From JBOGJG01 sp050747825 (GTDB lineage Bacteria; Acidobacteriota; UBA6911; RPQK01; JBOGJG01), in assembly GCA_050747825.1 (NCBI GenBank), contig JBOGJG010000330.1:1-60097 (forward strand): a stretch of DNA of 60,097 nt, given 5' to 3'. Under the pieces are notes generated by a model. It searched no databases and was not told the DNA's origin. It saw nothing but the letters and a program-made list of their open reading frames with translations. Positions 1 through 8,707 of this stretch are shown here, piece after piece; positions within the stretch are counted from its first letter, which is position 1; the number at the start of each line of letters is the position of its first letter. Both the position numbers and the translations under genes were made by a program.

Positions 1-2
1 AT

Positions 3-437
3 CGACCCTTCGAAGAGCGGCGGCATGAACTCGCTGCCAATCACGAACAGCAACGGGACCGTGAGCGGGACCACGGCAAAATTGATGAGCAGCGCCGTCC
101 ACTTCCAGCGCAGCGCCAGACGGATGACGGGGTCGTACAGCCACGCGAAGAACCGCGACACGGGGTTCTGCGACTCGGGCTTGAGCCGTTGCCCGCGGAT
201 GAAGATCGTCATCAGCTCCGGCACCAGCGTGATCGAGAGCAACGACGCGAACAGCATCGCCGAGGTCTTCGTGAAGGCGAGAGGACGGAACATCCGTCCC
301 TCCTGCGCCTCGAGGAGGAACTGGAATACGACCGAGGGAATTTCACTGTATCCGGTAACGCTCTCGTTTGCGAAAAAGGTCGGGCAGCTGATGACCGAAC
401 TGCCTGAGAACTGCTCGCCGAATCCGTCGTACCGGTT
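3..437 (-). pseudogene. Truncated CusA-type heavy-metal efflux RND pump fragment
   Basis: Reading the minus strand from about position 320 down to 3 gives an internal piece of a CusA/CzcA-family inner-membrane efflux pump. The family string LLEAQEGRMFRPLAFTKT comes first, then ITLVPELM and IRGQ, and finally EFMPPLFEGS at the window edge. Such pumps export Cu/Ag or Co/Zn/Cd by proton antiport together with membrane-fusion and outer-membrane partners. The frame is open upstream to a TAG at 438-440. However, the residues before LLEAQ (about 318-437) do not resemble the membrane segment expected there, so the N-terminal part of the pump is missing or replaced. Codons in the CusA part almost all end in G or C, unlike the rest of the window, which suggests transfer or a chimeric join. 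The gene also runs off the window start. It is a remnant or partial gene here, not a complete pump. Confidence 0.6.
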
Positions 438-449
438 CTACATGTAGAC

Positions 450-1202
450 GTGCTTGGTCACGGCCGAGCTACAATCGAGCACGGGCATGCCGTAGGGGGC
501 AGCTGGCGTGTGCGGCTGGGTTTGGGTTCATGCCGCCAAGCGCCAAAGCTGCAGATAATGGCGGTTGCGGGCCCCCGCAACCAAATTCCAATTCCTGGGC
601 CGCGAAAGCGGCTTTTTTATTGCCCTCCCTGTGTTTTTACTCACATGTTGCGTGTCGACTGGCTGTTAAATTGTGCAGTTGTACAATCCCACAACTTCCA
701 CAATGAGGTCATTGACCTGCATACCGCATGTGGAGGTGGGATCGCGATACTGGTCGGCGATTTTGCCGGCGGTGTAGTCACCGACAACCTGGTATACGCA
801 ATCGAGCTCACTGATACGCGGGCCGACGGCGCGCTCGATCCGGTCATCTTCAATAACATGGTGGGATTCAATGATCTGCGCGGAACCGAAAACCAGATCC
901 TTCTGACTCCGTCCAATCTGGACGAGGTAAACAACATTTCCCGAAACCTTGGCGAGAATCGAGGGCACGGATCACATCCGTCGATCTTCGGCCCGGGGGG
1001 TCATTAAGAGCAGCTTCCCCCGTATTCATCAATTGAACTGGCTCTCTGCCGGGGCAAAGAGTACCAGCACGGTCAATAGAATTCATCATGCATTCGATCC
1101 ACACGTCTTCACTAACTCTTGCAATAGAAGATCCGGTACTGAATACTAGAGTCAAATCTGAAAATTGTTTCACAATCGGAAATCCTGAAAGGGGAGGTTT
1201 CT
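450..1202. other. Unassigned stretch without a confident gene
   Basis: No convincing coding region was found between the CusA fragment and the TonB-dependent receptor. Two overlapping open frames on opposite strands (plus 450-1007 and minus 666-968) are both moderately protein-like, but neither shows a recognisable family, a ribosome binding site or clear codon bias. One may be the antisense shadow of a decayed gene. The stretch holds the double-hairpin terminator at 563-618, and its last 200 bases are the leader of the downstream receptor gene. Confidence 0.5.
563..618 (+). terminator. Double-hairpin intrinsic terminator
   Basis: An 8-bp perfect stem (ggttgcgg at 563-570 pairing with ccgcaacc at 575-582, loop gccc) is followed by a second stem (gccgc 599-603, gaaa tetraloop, gcggc 608-612). 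Six T residues run directly after it (613-618). The second hairpin with its T run is a textbook rho-independent terminator on the plus strand. No intact plus-strand gene was recognised upstream that it would serve. Confidence 0.7.
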
Positions 1203-4200
1203 ATGCACAAAAACGGCTTCCTGGCATTGCCGGCAATATTTCTGCTGGGCCTGCTGCCTGTCCTGGCGCAGGTGGAAACGGCAAATATCACGGGTACTGT
1301 AAGAGATTCGACGGGCGCCGTGATCCCTGGGGTGGACATCACCGTCACGCACGTGCAAACCAATCAGGAGGCGAGAGCGGTCACGGGCGAAGCCGGACGC
1401 TACGTCTCACCTCCTCTGCGTCCTGGCGACTACACCGTTGCCGCCGAATTGCCGGGCTTCAAGCGCATCGTGCGCAGCGGGATCAGGTTGCAGGTCCAGC
1501 AGACGGCGGTAATCGACTTTGTCCTTGAAGTTGGTGAGATGACCGAGCAGGTCGAAGTGGTAGCCGACGCTGCTCTGTTGAACACGACCGACGCCTCGCG
1601 CGGCGAAGTCATCGACAATCAGAAGATCGTAGAGCTTCCCCTCAATACCCGCGATTACCTGCAGCTTGCGCTGCTCACCGCCGGCAGCAATGTTCCGCCT
1701 CCAGGTTCCCGTTTTGGCGGCTTCAGCTCCAGCGGCATGCGCGTCAGCCACAATAACTACCTTCTGGACGGCATGGACAACAACAGCAACCAGCACGCGG
1801 CCCAGAGTCGCACCGGGGAGGTGATCTCCCCTTCCATCGATGCGATCCGGGAGTTTAAGGTTCTGACCACCAACTATTCGGCTGAATACGGGCGCAACGT
1901 GGGCGGGGTGGTTAATGTGGTCATGAAGTCGGGCACCAACGAATTTCACGGCGGCATCTATGAATTCCTGCGCAATGACGTGCTCGATGCCCGCAATTTC
2001 TTCGACGATCCCGATGAGCCGATCCCGCCCTACAGACGAAATCAGTTTGGTGGCACTCTGGGCGGCCCCGTTTTCCAGGACAAAACTTTTTTCTTTTTCG
2101 ACTATGAAGGCACGCGGCTGCGGCAGTCCCGGACCGTGCTTTCAACTATACCTACGGAGGCGGAAAGAAAAGGTGACTTTTCTCAATCTATCTTCAACCG
2201 GACGCCGGTGGAAATCTTTGATCCTGCAACTTACGATCCACCGACCAAAACGCGCCAGCCTTTTCCAAACAACATTATTCCGGAGAATCGGCTGGACCCG
2301 GCAGCTCTGCAAGTCGCTTCCTTTTATCCTCTGCCCAACCGACCCGGGGATATCAACAATTTTCTGTCTAACCCGTTGAACCAGGAAAATACGGATAAAT
2401 TCGATGTTCGAATCGACCATTCTTTTGGAGCTTCCGATACCCTGTTTGGGCGCTTCAGCTTTTTAAATTATGAGCAATTGCCTGAGGGAAATCTGCCCAC
2501 GGCTGAATTTCCACGCGGGACGGACGCGATCGACGCCGAAAATCAGGCGCGATCCTTTGTTCTTTCCTACAGCCACATCTTTTCTCCAACTCTTTTCATC
2601 ACTTCAAAACTGGGTTACAACCGCCTGCTGACCGAACGGACCTCTCCGATTGAGGAAGACCTCAATCAGCGAATCGGGCTAACGGGCACGCCTCAGATTC
2701 CCGGACTGGCAAGTTTTGGAATATCCGGCTTTCGGGGGCTCGGTTTCGCCAACACGCCTCATCTGGCGGATTCGCAGACTCGCCAGATCGTAAACGACTT
2801 GACCTGGGTGAAGGGCAAGCATTCCCTGAAGACCGGCATCAATTTCTTCTTTATCCAGGCGCCTCACACTCAGGTTTACCAGTCCCACGGCGTGTTTTCC
2901 TTTAACGGCAATTTCACTCGGCAGACTTCTCCTTTCAGCGGAGGACATCCGCTAGCTGACATGCTGCTGGGTATCCCGGCCACTACCCAGTTGGCCACGA
3001 TCGCGCGGGGTAACCAGCGCCGGCGCCTGTATCACGGCTACATCCAGGATGAAATCAAGGCCACTGCTAACCTGACCCTCAGTATGGGAGTGCGCTATGA
3101 GTACATCGGCCCGTGGTTTGAAAAATACAATCACTACTCCAATTTCGATATCGATACCGATCCGGTAAATCCACGCCTGCTGCTGGCGACAGACGGTGGC
3201 ATCAGCGAACGCTCGACTCTGGATCCCGACTACAACAACTTCGCGCCGCGGCTGGGGATTGCCTACAGGCTTGCGGAGAGGACCGTAATCCGCAGCGGCT
3301 ATGGCATCTACTATGGAGGTGTCACGCATATCGGTGACCGTTACCTGCACGCCAGCCCGCCCTTTTTCTTTCAGGCCAGAATCACGACCGACAGCATCCA
3401 GCCGACGGTAGTTCTGGCTGATGGAGTGCCGCCCCTGACCGATTTCGTCTCGAACCTTCAAACCATCTCCCAGGACCGGCGCAACCGCAATCCCTATTCG
3501 CAGCACTGGAATCTCACGATTCAGCACGAGCTGCGCAATGATCTGATGTTCGAGGTCGCCTACGCCGCAACCAAGGGGGCCAAGCTCATACGACGCTTTG
3601 ACACGAACGCTCCCGATCCAGGGCCAGGCAATATCAACAGGCGCCGACCGGTGACTCAGCTGGAGGTTCCCGGCCTGGATTACATTGTGACCCCTCTAGC
3701 CGATACTTTTCGACGGGAGTGGAGCGCCAATTCCAATTACCACTCCATGCAGACGAAGATCGAAAAGCGCTTCTCGGCAGGCCTTAGCTTTCTCGGCTCC
3801 TATACTTGGTCCAAGACGATCAGCGACTCTCGTGGGGGCGCCGATGCCGGTGGTACTGCACCGGTAGGAGTTCAAGATCGAAAAAATCTGCGGGCGGAGA
3901 GGTCGGTGGCTGATGAGCACATCCCTCACCGGTTTGTATTCACTGCCAATTACGATCTCCCTTTGGGCCGGGGAAGAGCGTTTATGTCTGGCGCGCACCC
4001 GGTATTAAACGCCATTTTTGGAGGCTGGGCGATTGCCGGGATCACGACATTTCAATCAGGAAGGCCTGAAAACATAGAAGTGACAAGGGATCCGGCCAAC
4101 AATGGCGGGTCGGCTCCCGATCGGCCCAACCGGCTCTCTGATCCGGAACTGCCCGGCCATGAAAGAACCCTGGACCGCTGGTTTGATACGGAAGCGTTCG

Positions 4201-4463
4201 TGGCCAACGACCCCTTTACTTTCGGCAACAGTTCCCGTAACCCTATTCAGATTCCCGACTTTCGGAACGTCGATTTGGCGGTTTACAAGTTGTTCAGACC
4301 GACGGAGGGGACGGCAGTCCAGTTCCGGGCGGAATTCTTCAATGCCACGAATAGGCCACATTTCGGCTCACCCGGCTCCACTGTGGGTACCGGGCAGTTC
4401 GGAGTGATCAGCAGCGCCGGCGCCGCACGCATTATTCAGTTCGGCTTGAAGATCAATTTTTAA
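1203..4463 (+). CDS. TonB-dependent receptor, Oar-like with carboxypeptidase-regulatory domain
   Basis: This 1086-residue outer-membrane protein probably imports large organic ligands with energy from TonB; the substrate cannot be read from sequence. It has a signal peptide (about 1-22, ending in VLAQ). A carboxypeptidase-regulatory-like beta-sandwich follows (about 27-110, ITGTVRDSTGAVIPGVDITV). The plug domain (about 120-240) carries NYLLDGMDNN and YSAEYGRNVGGVVNVVMKSG. A long beta-barrel ends in the aromatic terminus QFGLKINF. Strings such as FFFFDYEG and RRNQFGGTLGGPV are typical of the large Oar-like family expanded in Acidobacteria. The start is supported by a strong ribosome binding site (aggggagg) 6 bases before the ATG. 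The frame continues after the stop into an ASPIC/UnbV tail, the remnant of a family often found beside such receptors. Confidence 0.9.
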   Translation: MHKNGFLALPAIFLLGLLPVLAQVETANITGTVRDSTGAVIPGVDITVTHVQTNQEARAVTGEAGRYVSPPLRPGDYTVAAELPGFKRIVRSGIRLQVQQTAVIDFVLEVGEMTEQVEVVADAALLNTTDASRGEVIDNQKIVELPLNTRDYLQLALLTAGSNVPPPGSRFGGFSSSGMRVSHNNYLLDGMDNNSNQHAAQSRTGEVISPSIDAIREFKVLTTNYSAEYGRNVGGVVNVVMKSGTNEFHGGIYEFLRNDVLDARNFFDDPDEPIPPYRRNQFGGTLGGPVFQDKTFFFFDYEGTRLRQSRTVLSTIPTEAERKGDFSQSIFNRTPVEIFDPATYDPPTKTRQPFPNNIIPENRLDPAALQVASFYPLPNRPGDINNFLSNPLNQENTDKFDVRIDHSFGASDTLFGRFSFLNYEQLPEGNLPTAEFPRGTDAIDAENQARSFVLSYSHIFSPTLFITSKLGYNRLLTERTSPIEEDLNQRIGLTGTPQIPGLASFGISGFRGLGFANTPHLADSQTRQIVNDLTWVKGKHSLKTGINFFFIQAPHTQVYQSHGVFSFNGNFTRQTSPFSGGHPLADMLLGIPATTQLATIARGNQRRRLYHGYIQDEIKATANLTLSMGVRYEYIGPWFEKYNHYSNFDIDTDPVNPRLLLATDGGISERSTLDPDYNNFAPRLGIAYRLAERTVIRSGYGIYYGGVTHIGDRYLHASPPFFFQARITTDSIQPTVVLADGVPPLTDFVSNLQTISQDRRNRNPYSQHWNLTIQHELRNDLMFEVAYAATKGAKLIRRFDTNAPDPGPGNINRRRPVTQLEVPGLDYIVTPLADTFRREWSANSNYHSMQTKIEKRFSAGLSFLGSYTWSKTISDSRGGADAGGTAPVGVQDRKNLRAERSVADEHIPHRFVFTANYDLPLGRGRAFMSGAHPVLNAIFGGWAIAGITTFQSGRPENIEVTRDPANNGGSAPDRPNRLSDPELPGHERTLDRWFDTEAFVANDPFTFGNSSRNPIQIPDFRNVDLAVYKLFRPTEGTAVQFRAEFFNATNRPHFGSPGSTVGTGQFGVISSAGAARIIQFGLKINF

Positions 4464-4634
4464 GCTGATCTGCTCCACTTTGGACTGGGCAAGGGCACCC
4501 TCGTGAAGGAGATTGAGGTCACCTGGCCGAGCGGGACCGTTCAGCGGCTGGGCAATGTCCGGGCGGACCAGCTCATCCCGATGCGGGAACCAGAGGAAAA
4601 ACTCGAGCGGCCTAAATTGATCGACCAGATTTGA
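4464..4634 (+). pseudogene. C-terminal remnant of an ASPIC/UnbV (CRTAC1-like) protein
   Basis: The 56 codons directly after the TonB-receptor stop are in the same frame. They encode LLHFGLGKGTLVKEIEV, TWPSGTVQRLGNV and RADQLIPM, then a TGA. This is the consensus end of the ASPIC/UnbV domain that closes FG-GAP/CRTAC1-like secreted proteins (family pattern LHFGLG...VTWPSG...). There is no start codon, no FG-GAP repeat and no room for the rest of the protein, so it is a leftover of a deletion that joined the receptor end to the tail of a neighbour. Stop-codon readthrough would append it to the receptor, but nothing in the sequence suggests that is programmed. Confidence 0.75.
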
Positions 4635-4648
4635 AAAGTTCGCTCCTA

Positions 4649-5434
4649 TCAACGAGCCGTCCAGCCCCCATCGACGCTCAGCAGGCTTCCGGTGACATAG
4701 CTGGAGGCGTCGCTGGCCAAAAAGATTGCCGCTCCCTGGATCTCTTCCAGCCGACCCCAGCGACCCAGGGCCGTAGCGCCGGTGATGAACTTGCGCACCT
4801 CTTCGCTACCTACAATGGGTTCATTCAGAGGAGTCAGAAAGGGGCCGGGGCAGATGGCATTGCAGGTGACCCCGTGAGGGGCGACCTCCAGCGCCAGCAC
4901 CTTTGTCAATTGCGCGACGGCCCCCTTACTGGCCGCGTAGGCAGAGCGCCCGGCCAGCCCAATGACTGCAAGAGCGCTGGCAATGTTGATGATGCGCCCA
5001 TAGCCGGCACTTGTCATGTGAGGGATGACGGCACGACAGCACAACCAGACACCATCCACATTGATCTGCTGGACCTGCCGAAATTCTTCATAGCTCAGCT
5101 CGTTTATGAGACCGCGGATGTTGATGCCGGCATTGTTGATCAGGATGTCGATCTTCTCAAACTCGGAGATCGCCCGATCGACCATGGCATCGACGTCTTC
5201 CGGCCGGCTGACATCGCTTTTCACTCCCACCGCCTGCCGGCCATATGTTTGGGCGATTTCCGCGGCCACGCTCTGGGCTTCCTGGGCATGGCGGCTGGTC
5301 ACCATTACGTCAGCGCCTGCGGAGGCCAGGCCTTCCGCCATGGCCCTGCCCAGTCCTTTGGTCGCCCCGGTGACGATGGCACTGCGTCCGGTGAGGTCGA
5401 AAAGTTCAATTCCGTGGCGCATTTCTTTAGGCAT
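4649..5434 (-). CDS. SDR family NAD(P)-dependent oxidoreductase
   Basis: This 261-residue classical short-chain dehydrogenase/reductase is probably cytoplasmic and acts on a hydroxyl or keto substrate with NAD(P)H. The Rossmann glycine motif TGATKGLG is near residue 22. NNAG is near residue 100, the catalytic Ser lies in IINIAS, and the catalytic pair is YAASK near residue 166. The C-terminal PFLTPLNEPI and the ending VTGSLLSVDGGWTAR fit the gluconate 5-dehydrogenase / 2-deoxygluconate 3-dehydrogenase branch. That substrate is an inference, and a FabG-like role cannot be excluded. An alternative start lies at codon 5 (MRHGIEL). The gene stands alone, facing the ASPIC remnant, with an 18-bp tandem repeat directly upstream. 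Confidence 0.88.
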   Translation of the reverse strand: MPKEMRHGIELFDLTGRSAIVTGATKGLGRAMAEGLASAGADVMVTSRHAQEAQSVAAEIAQTYGRQAVGVKSDVSRPEDVDAMVDRAISEFEKIDILINNAGINIRGLINELSYEEFRQVQQINVDGVWLCCRAVIPHMTSAGYGRIINIASALAVIGLAGRSAYAASKGAVAQLTKVLALEVAPHGVTCNAICPGPFLTPLNEPIVGSEEVRKFITGATALGRWGRLEEIQGAAIFLASDASSYVTGSLLSVDGGWTAR

Positions 5435-5444
5435 TTCAGGGCCA

Positions 5445-5486
5445 ACGAATCACACCAATAGCACGAATCACACCAATAGCACGAAT
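5445..5486. repeat. 18-bp tandem repeat upstream of the SDR gene
   Basis: The unit acgaatcacaccaatagc occurs twice in full (5445-5462, 5463-5480) followed by 6 bases of a third copy. The first 15 bases of the surrounding string (ggccaacgaatcaca, 5440-5454) recur exactly at 40955-40969, just before moaB, so this is part of a dispersed short intergenic element. It lies in the leader or promoter region of the minus-strand SDR gene. Confidence 0.8.
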
Positions 5487-5579
5487 GATTAAGGTTTTAA
5501 ACCCAATACAAAGAGCGCCTGGCCCGAGACCGGAACACTGATCGGTACGGCCCGCTTGATCTGGCGGTGAATCAGATTC

Positions 5580-7892
5580 CTAAAAAATATTGAACTCGCG
5601 GGTGAATTTGATGTAGAGGGCCCGGTTCAGGGGTTCTCCTCCCAGGATGCGGCGCTGGAAGCCGTAGTCGATTCTTTCCAGGTCCTGCGCTTCGTTGTAA
5701 ACAATATACAGGCCGGTGCCGGCGGCATTTAACCACCCGAAGCGGACGTTCGTGGACCAGTTGTCAGCGGCGTCGTTGTACTGGATCAGCGACTGCACAA
5801 AAATGCGGGGAGTAAATGAGTAATTGATGCGACTGGCTACACGGTTGGTGCGGAAGTCCCCGCCAAACTCGCCGTTTGGCCCTTCGACCGGAAAGCTCGC
5901 GTCATTATGCGTGTAACTGACAGACGTGAGCAGTTGCGAGCCGCCTCGCCAGTTCAATCCCAGAGCGTAGTTTCGAATGTTGCCGCTGTAGAAGCCTCCC
6001 GCATCCAGACCGACATCAAATGAGAAGGGGGCGCTCAGGTCCGAGTTGAACCTCCAGGCGATTTCCGCATTGCGATACGATCCAGGCGGGATAAAAACAT
6101 TCGGGAAAATCTCAAAGGGCTCCCGAAAGCCTTCCAGGGTGACGTTCACGGCGGGACTGAAGCGCGAACCGTTGTCCCACTCGACATGGGAATCCATGTG
6201 AATTCTCTCACTCTCCTTGAACCCGTCCAGCGAATAAAAAACATCGTAGGTCAAATGAGGACGAAGCTCCCGAAGCCATTGGATGGACTGGGGCCGAATA
6301 TAGGTAAAAGCCCCGGTCTCAATGTTCCTGTAGGCATTTCTTCGCAGGAAGCCCACCTCGGGATTGAAATTCTCGCCCACCTCCTTGTAGCCCAGCCAAA
6401 AGCGCCGCGTCCCGGTGGTGTACTCCCCATTTATACCAAAGGCATGGTCGCTCCCCTGGTAGGCGTCGTGTCCCTCTTCTTCATGAAAGGTGGACGTTTT
6501 CGCCAGGTATCCCGTGGCTAGAAAGGACTCCCCGATGCCCAGGCGTCCATCCACCCCGAAGGTGCGGTTATAGTCCTGCGAGCCGGCAGCGCTGGTGTTC
6601 TCCTTGTTCACCACAATGCCGCCGAGTTGGCTGCGCCGCCCAAAGTCCCGGCTGACTCGCCCCACGGTGAAATGGTTGGCGGGCGCAACACAGAGATCTG
6701 TTGAAGAGCAGTCCCCCAGGGAATCCGCCTGCATGCTGAGAAATCCGATGTTCCAGCGCTCGATCTTTCCGGTGAGACGACTTCCTCCCAGAATCGGCAC
6801 GATGGCTTCGTCGTCGGAGATTCCGATCCTGCGGCTGAAGAACAGCTCGACTTCCTGCGAGCTTCCGACCGCAAAAAGACCTGCGTTTTCAAGGAAAAAG
6901 GGGCGTTTTTCCGGGAAGAACAAATTGAAGCGGGTCAAGTTGATCTGCTGCTCATCCACTTCGACCTGGGCGAAGTCGGTATTGTAGGTCAGGTCGAGCG
7001 TCAGGCTGGGGGTGAGGCTGTACTTCATGTCGAATCCGCCGTCACCCAGATAGGTCGCATCTCCTTGCGGGTCTCCCTCGTAGTCGCGCCGGGCAGAGCC
7101 GATCACGTAGGGTATGACCTTGAAATTGCGAGGCGGCTGCACCTCGAGTCCATGGAGTTCACCGGCGTAGGTCAGACGGTAGAGGTCCCATTGGCGGGGG
7201 ACAGGTGACCAGTAATCCTGCTCGTTCTTGCGACGGATATTACGGGCAAAGTTAACACCCCAGACCTGAGTGTCACTCTCGCGGAAGCGCAGCGTGCTGA
7301 AGGGGATTTTAAACTCCGCCATCCAGCCCTCGTTATTGGTATGAGTGGCGACCTGCCAGTTTCCGTCCCAGTTCTTGTTGACGCCTCCACCGGAACCTCG
7401 CTGGGTCCTCCGGCTGCCGGCCGGTCCCGGGCCGCCTCCGCCTCCGCTGCCCTCCTTGGAGATCTGGGCGTCAAACTCGAGGCCGGAGGGATTGGTCCCG
7501 AAGACGAACCCGCTTTGCCTGTCCAGGAAGGTGTCGAAGACCATCCAGAAGGCGTCGGTATTCACGAGATCAGCGTCGCGCTCGCTTTCAGAAACGAGAA
7601 TGCCGGAGGGATCGCTGTCGTAACATGCCACACCGACATAGAGGTTCTCAGTGTCGTAAAGCAAAGTAACTTCGGTCCGTTCAGTCGCCGGCTTTCCCTC
7701 GAGGGGCTCGTTCTGCACGAAATCGGAAAGAGGCGAGCCCAACTGCCAGACCGGGTCATCAAGGAGACCGTCGATGGTTGGACCTTCTTCCACTTTCATG
7801 GCCTGCGCCTGGCGTCTCGCTCCGTTATCCTGGGCGAAAACACCAGGGGACAGCAGCAGGAAGAGCAGAGTAGCTGATACCTTAACTTGCAA
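5580..7892 (-). CDS. DUF5916 family outer-membrane protein with CBM9-like N-terminus
   Basis: This 770-residue exported protein has a signal peptide (about 1-20, LLFLLLSPGVFAQ). Residues about 40-240 resemble a family 9 carbohydrate-binding-module-like fold (PTIDGLLDDPVWQ, LYVGVACYDSDP, GWMAEFKIPFSTLRF). The remainder is the DUF5916 region, predicted as a beta-barrel, with the signature FFPEKRPFFLENAGLF. A Gly/Pro-rich linker interrupts the first domain near residues 145-170. The function of DUF5916 is not established; the family is common in Acidobacteria and Bacteroidetes, and a surface carbohydrate- or peptide-related role is only inferred. It starts 30 bases after the dioxygenase gene on the same strand, so the two are probably cotranscribed. 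Confidence 0.85.
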   Translation of the reverse strand: MQVKVSATLLFLLLSPGVFAQDNGARRQAQAMKVEEGPTIDGLLDDPVWQLGSPLSDFVQNEPLEGKPATERTEVTLLYDTENLYVGVACYDSDPSGILVSESERDADLVNTDAFWMVFDTFLDRQSGFVFGTNPSGLEFDAQISKEGSGGGGGPGPAGSRRTQRGSGGGVNKNWDGNWQVATHTNNEGWMAEFKIPFSTLRFRESDTQVWGVNFARNIRRKNEQDYWSPVPRQWDLYRLTYAGELHGLEVQPPRNFKVIPYVIGSARRDYEGDPQGDATYLGDGGFDMKYSLTPSLTLDLTYNTDFAQVEVDEQQINLTRFNLFFPEKRPFFLENAGLFAVGSSQEVELFFSRRIGISDDEAIVPILGGSRLTGKIERWNIGFLSMQADSLGDCSSTDLCVAPANHFTVGRVSRDFGRRSQLGGIVVNKENTSAAGSQDYNRTFGVDGRLGIGESFLATGYLAKTSTFHEEEGHDAYQGSDHAFGINGEYTTGTRRFWLGYKEVGENFNPEVGFLRRNAYRNIETGAFTYIRPQSIQWLRELRPHLTYDVFYSLDGFKESERIHMDSHVEWDNGSRFSPAVNVTLEGFREPFEIFPNVFIPPGSYRNAEIAWRFNSDLSAPFSFDVGLDAGGFYSGNIRNYALGLNWRGGSQLLTSVSYTHNDASFPVEGPNGEFGGDFRTNRVASRINYSFTPRIFVQSLIQYNDAADNWSTNVRFGWLNAAGTGLYIVYNEAQDLERIDYGFQRRILGGEPLNRALYIKFTREFNIF

Positions 7893-7922
7893 TCGGCGAA
7901 GTCTTCCTTCTAAAGCGCGAAC

Positions 7923-8603
7923 CTATAACTGGGGCGTGAAACCGAGCACGATGTCGAAATTCGTCGCAAGCTCGCCGATCCGCGAATTCTGCACGGGCGC
8001 AAAGTCTGACATGACGGCGGCCCGGGCTTTGGGATCACGGATGGCGCGGAATATAGAATCCTGCTCGTTCTCCGGTTCACCTTTAACATAAAGCTGGGTT
8101 GTGAACTGTTCATTCCCTTTGACCCGGACGGCAAAATGGATGTGCGGCGTACGCTGGGTGTTTCCGGCCCTGTAGGGCACCGGCTTGATGGTCCGAAAGT
8201 AGTATCCGCCGTTAGACCCGGTCAGAAAGCGGCCGAATCCCTGGAAATTTGCATCCAGCTTCTCCCGGCTGGAACTTCCCGTGTGGAGGTAAACTCCCCG
8301 GCTGTCCACTTGCCAGATCTCGACCACCGCATTGCGGACCGGCTCACCTCGCGCATCCAGAATCCGCCCGCTGAGATGCGTAATCTCTCCCACCGCAGCG
8401 TCCAGCGCATCGTTGATGATCAGCAGGTCATTGTCCGTGTCCAGTGGCATGCGATCAGGGTAAAAAGGCCCTTCGGTCTGACGCGGAGTACGAACAAGCT
8501 CCTGGGCGAAAAGGCCAGGCACACTCAATGCGCCTACTCCGGCGGCCATGCCTTTCAAAAAATGTCGACGAGTCCGAAGCGAGTCGATTCTCCTCATTTC
8601 CAC
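7923..8603 (-). CDS. Intradiol ring-cleavage dioxygenase-like protein, Tat signal
   Basis: The 226-residue protein resembles the catechol/protocatechuate 3,4-dioxygenase family, which uses non-haem Fe(III) to open catechol rings between the hydroxyls. The N-terminus is a twin-arginine signal (RRHFLKGMAAG, residues about 13-23), so it is probably exported folded. The family motif TEGPFYP follows the signal. Expected iron ligands are visible as Tyr in GGYYFRTIKPVPYRAG and His in RTPHIHF. It is shorter than ring-cleaving PcaG/PcaH subunits and has no catechol-pathway neighbours, so the substrate is unknown. It heads a two-gene unit with the DUF5916 gene and is divergent from the cobalamin operon. 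Confidence 0.85.
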   Translation of the reverse strand: MEMRRIDSLRTRRHFLKGMAAGVGALSVPGLFAQELVRTPRQTEGPFYPDRMPLDTDNDLLIINDALDAAVGEITHLSGRILDARGEPVRNAVVEIWQVDSRGVYLHTGSSSREKLDANFQGFGRFLTGSNGGYYFRTIKPVPYRAGNTQRTPHIHFAVRVKGNEQFTTQLYVKGEPENEQDSIFRAIRDPKARAAVMSDFAPVQNSRIGELATNFDIVLGFTPQL

Positions 8604-8659
8604 ACCTCCATTGATGCGAAACTTTATCTCAGTACGAAATTAGAACGCAAGCCCGGAGG

Positions 8660-8686
8660 TTGACATTGTTCTGACGATGGTATAGC
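8660..8686 (+). promoter_or_regulatory. Candidate promoter of the cobalamin operon
   Basis: A perfect -35 hexamer TTGACA (8660-8665) is followed by TATAGC (8681-8686) as a possible -10. The 15-base spacer is shorter than ideal. Transcription from here would enter the cobalamin riboswitch about 15-20 bases later. It lies in the divergent gap with the dioxygenase gene. Confidence 0.4.
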
Positions 8687-8707
8687 TTTTCATTGTTGTT
8701 TCATTGT

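Noticed and set aside
450..1007. Plus-strand open frame of 185 codons, with a minus-strand frame of 100 codons (666-968) across it
   Set aside because: Both are protein-like in composition, but no family motif, ribosome binding site or codon bias separates them, and the terminator at 563-618 lies inside the plus-strand frame.
4631..5461. 276-codon plus-strand frame opposite the SDR gene
   Set aside because: It is the antisense of a clear SDR gene with intact motifs; its translation has no recognisable family.
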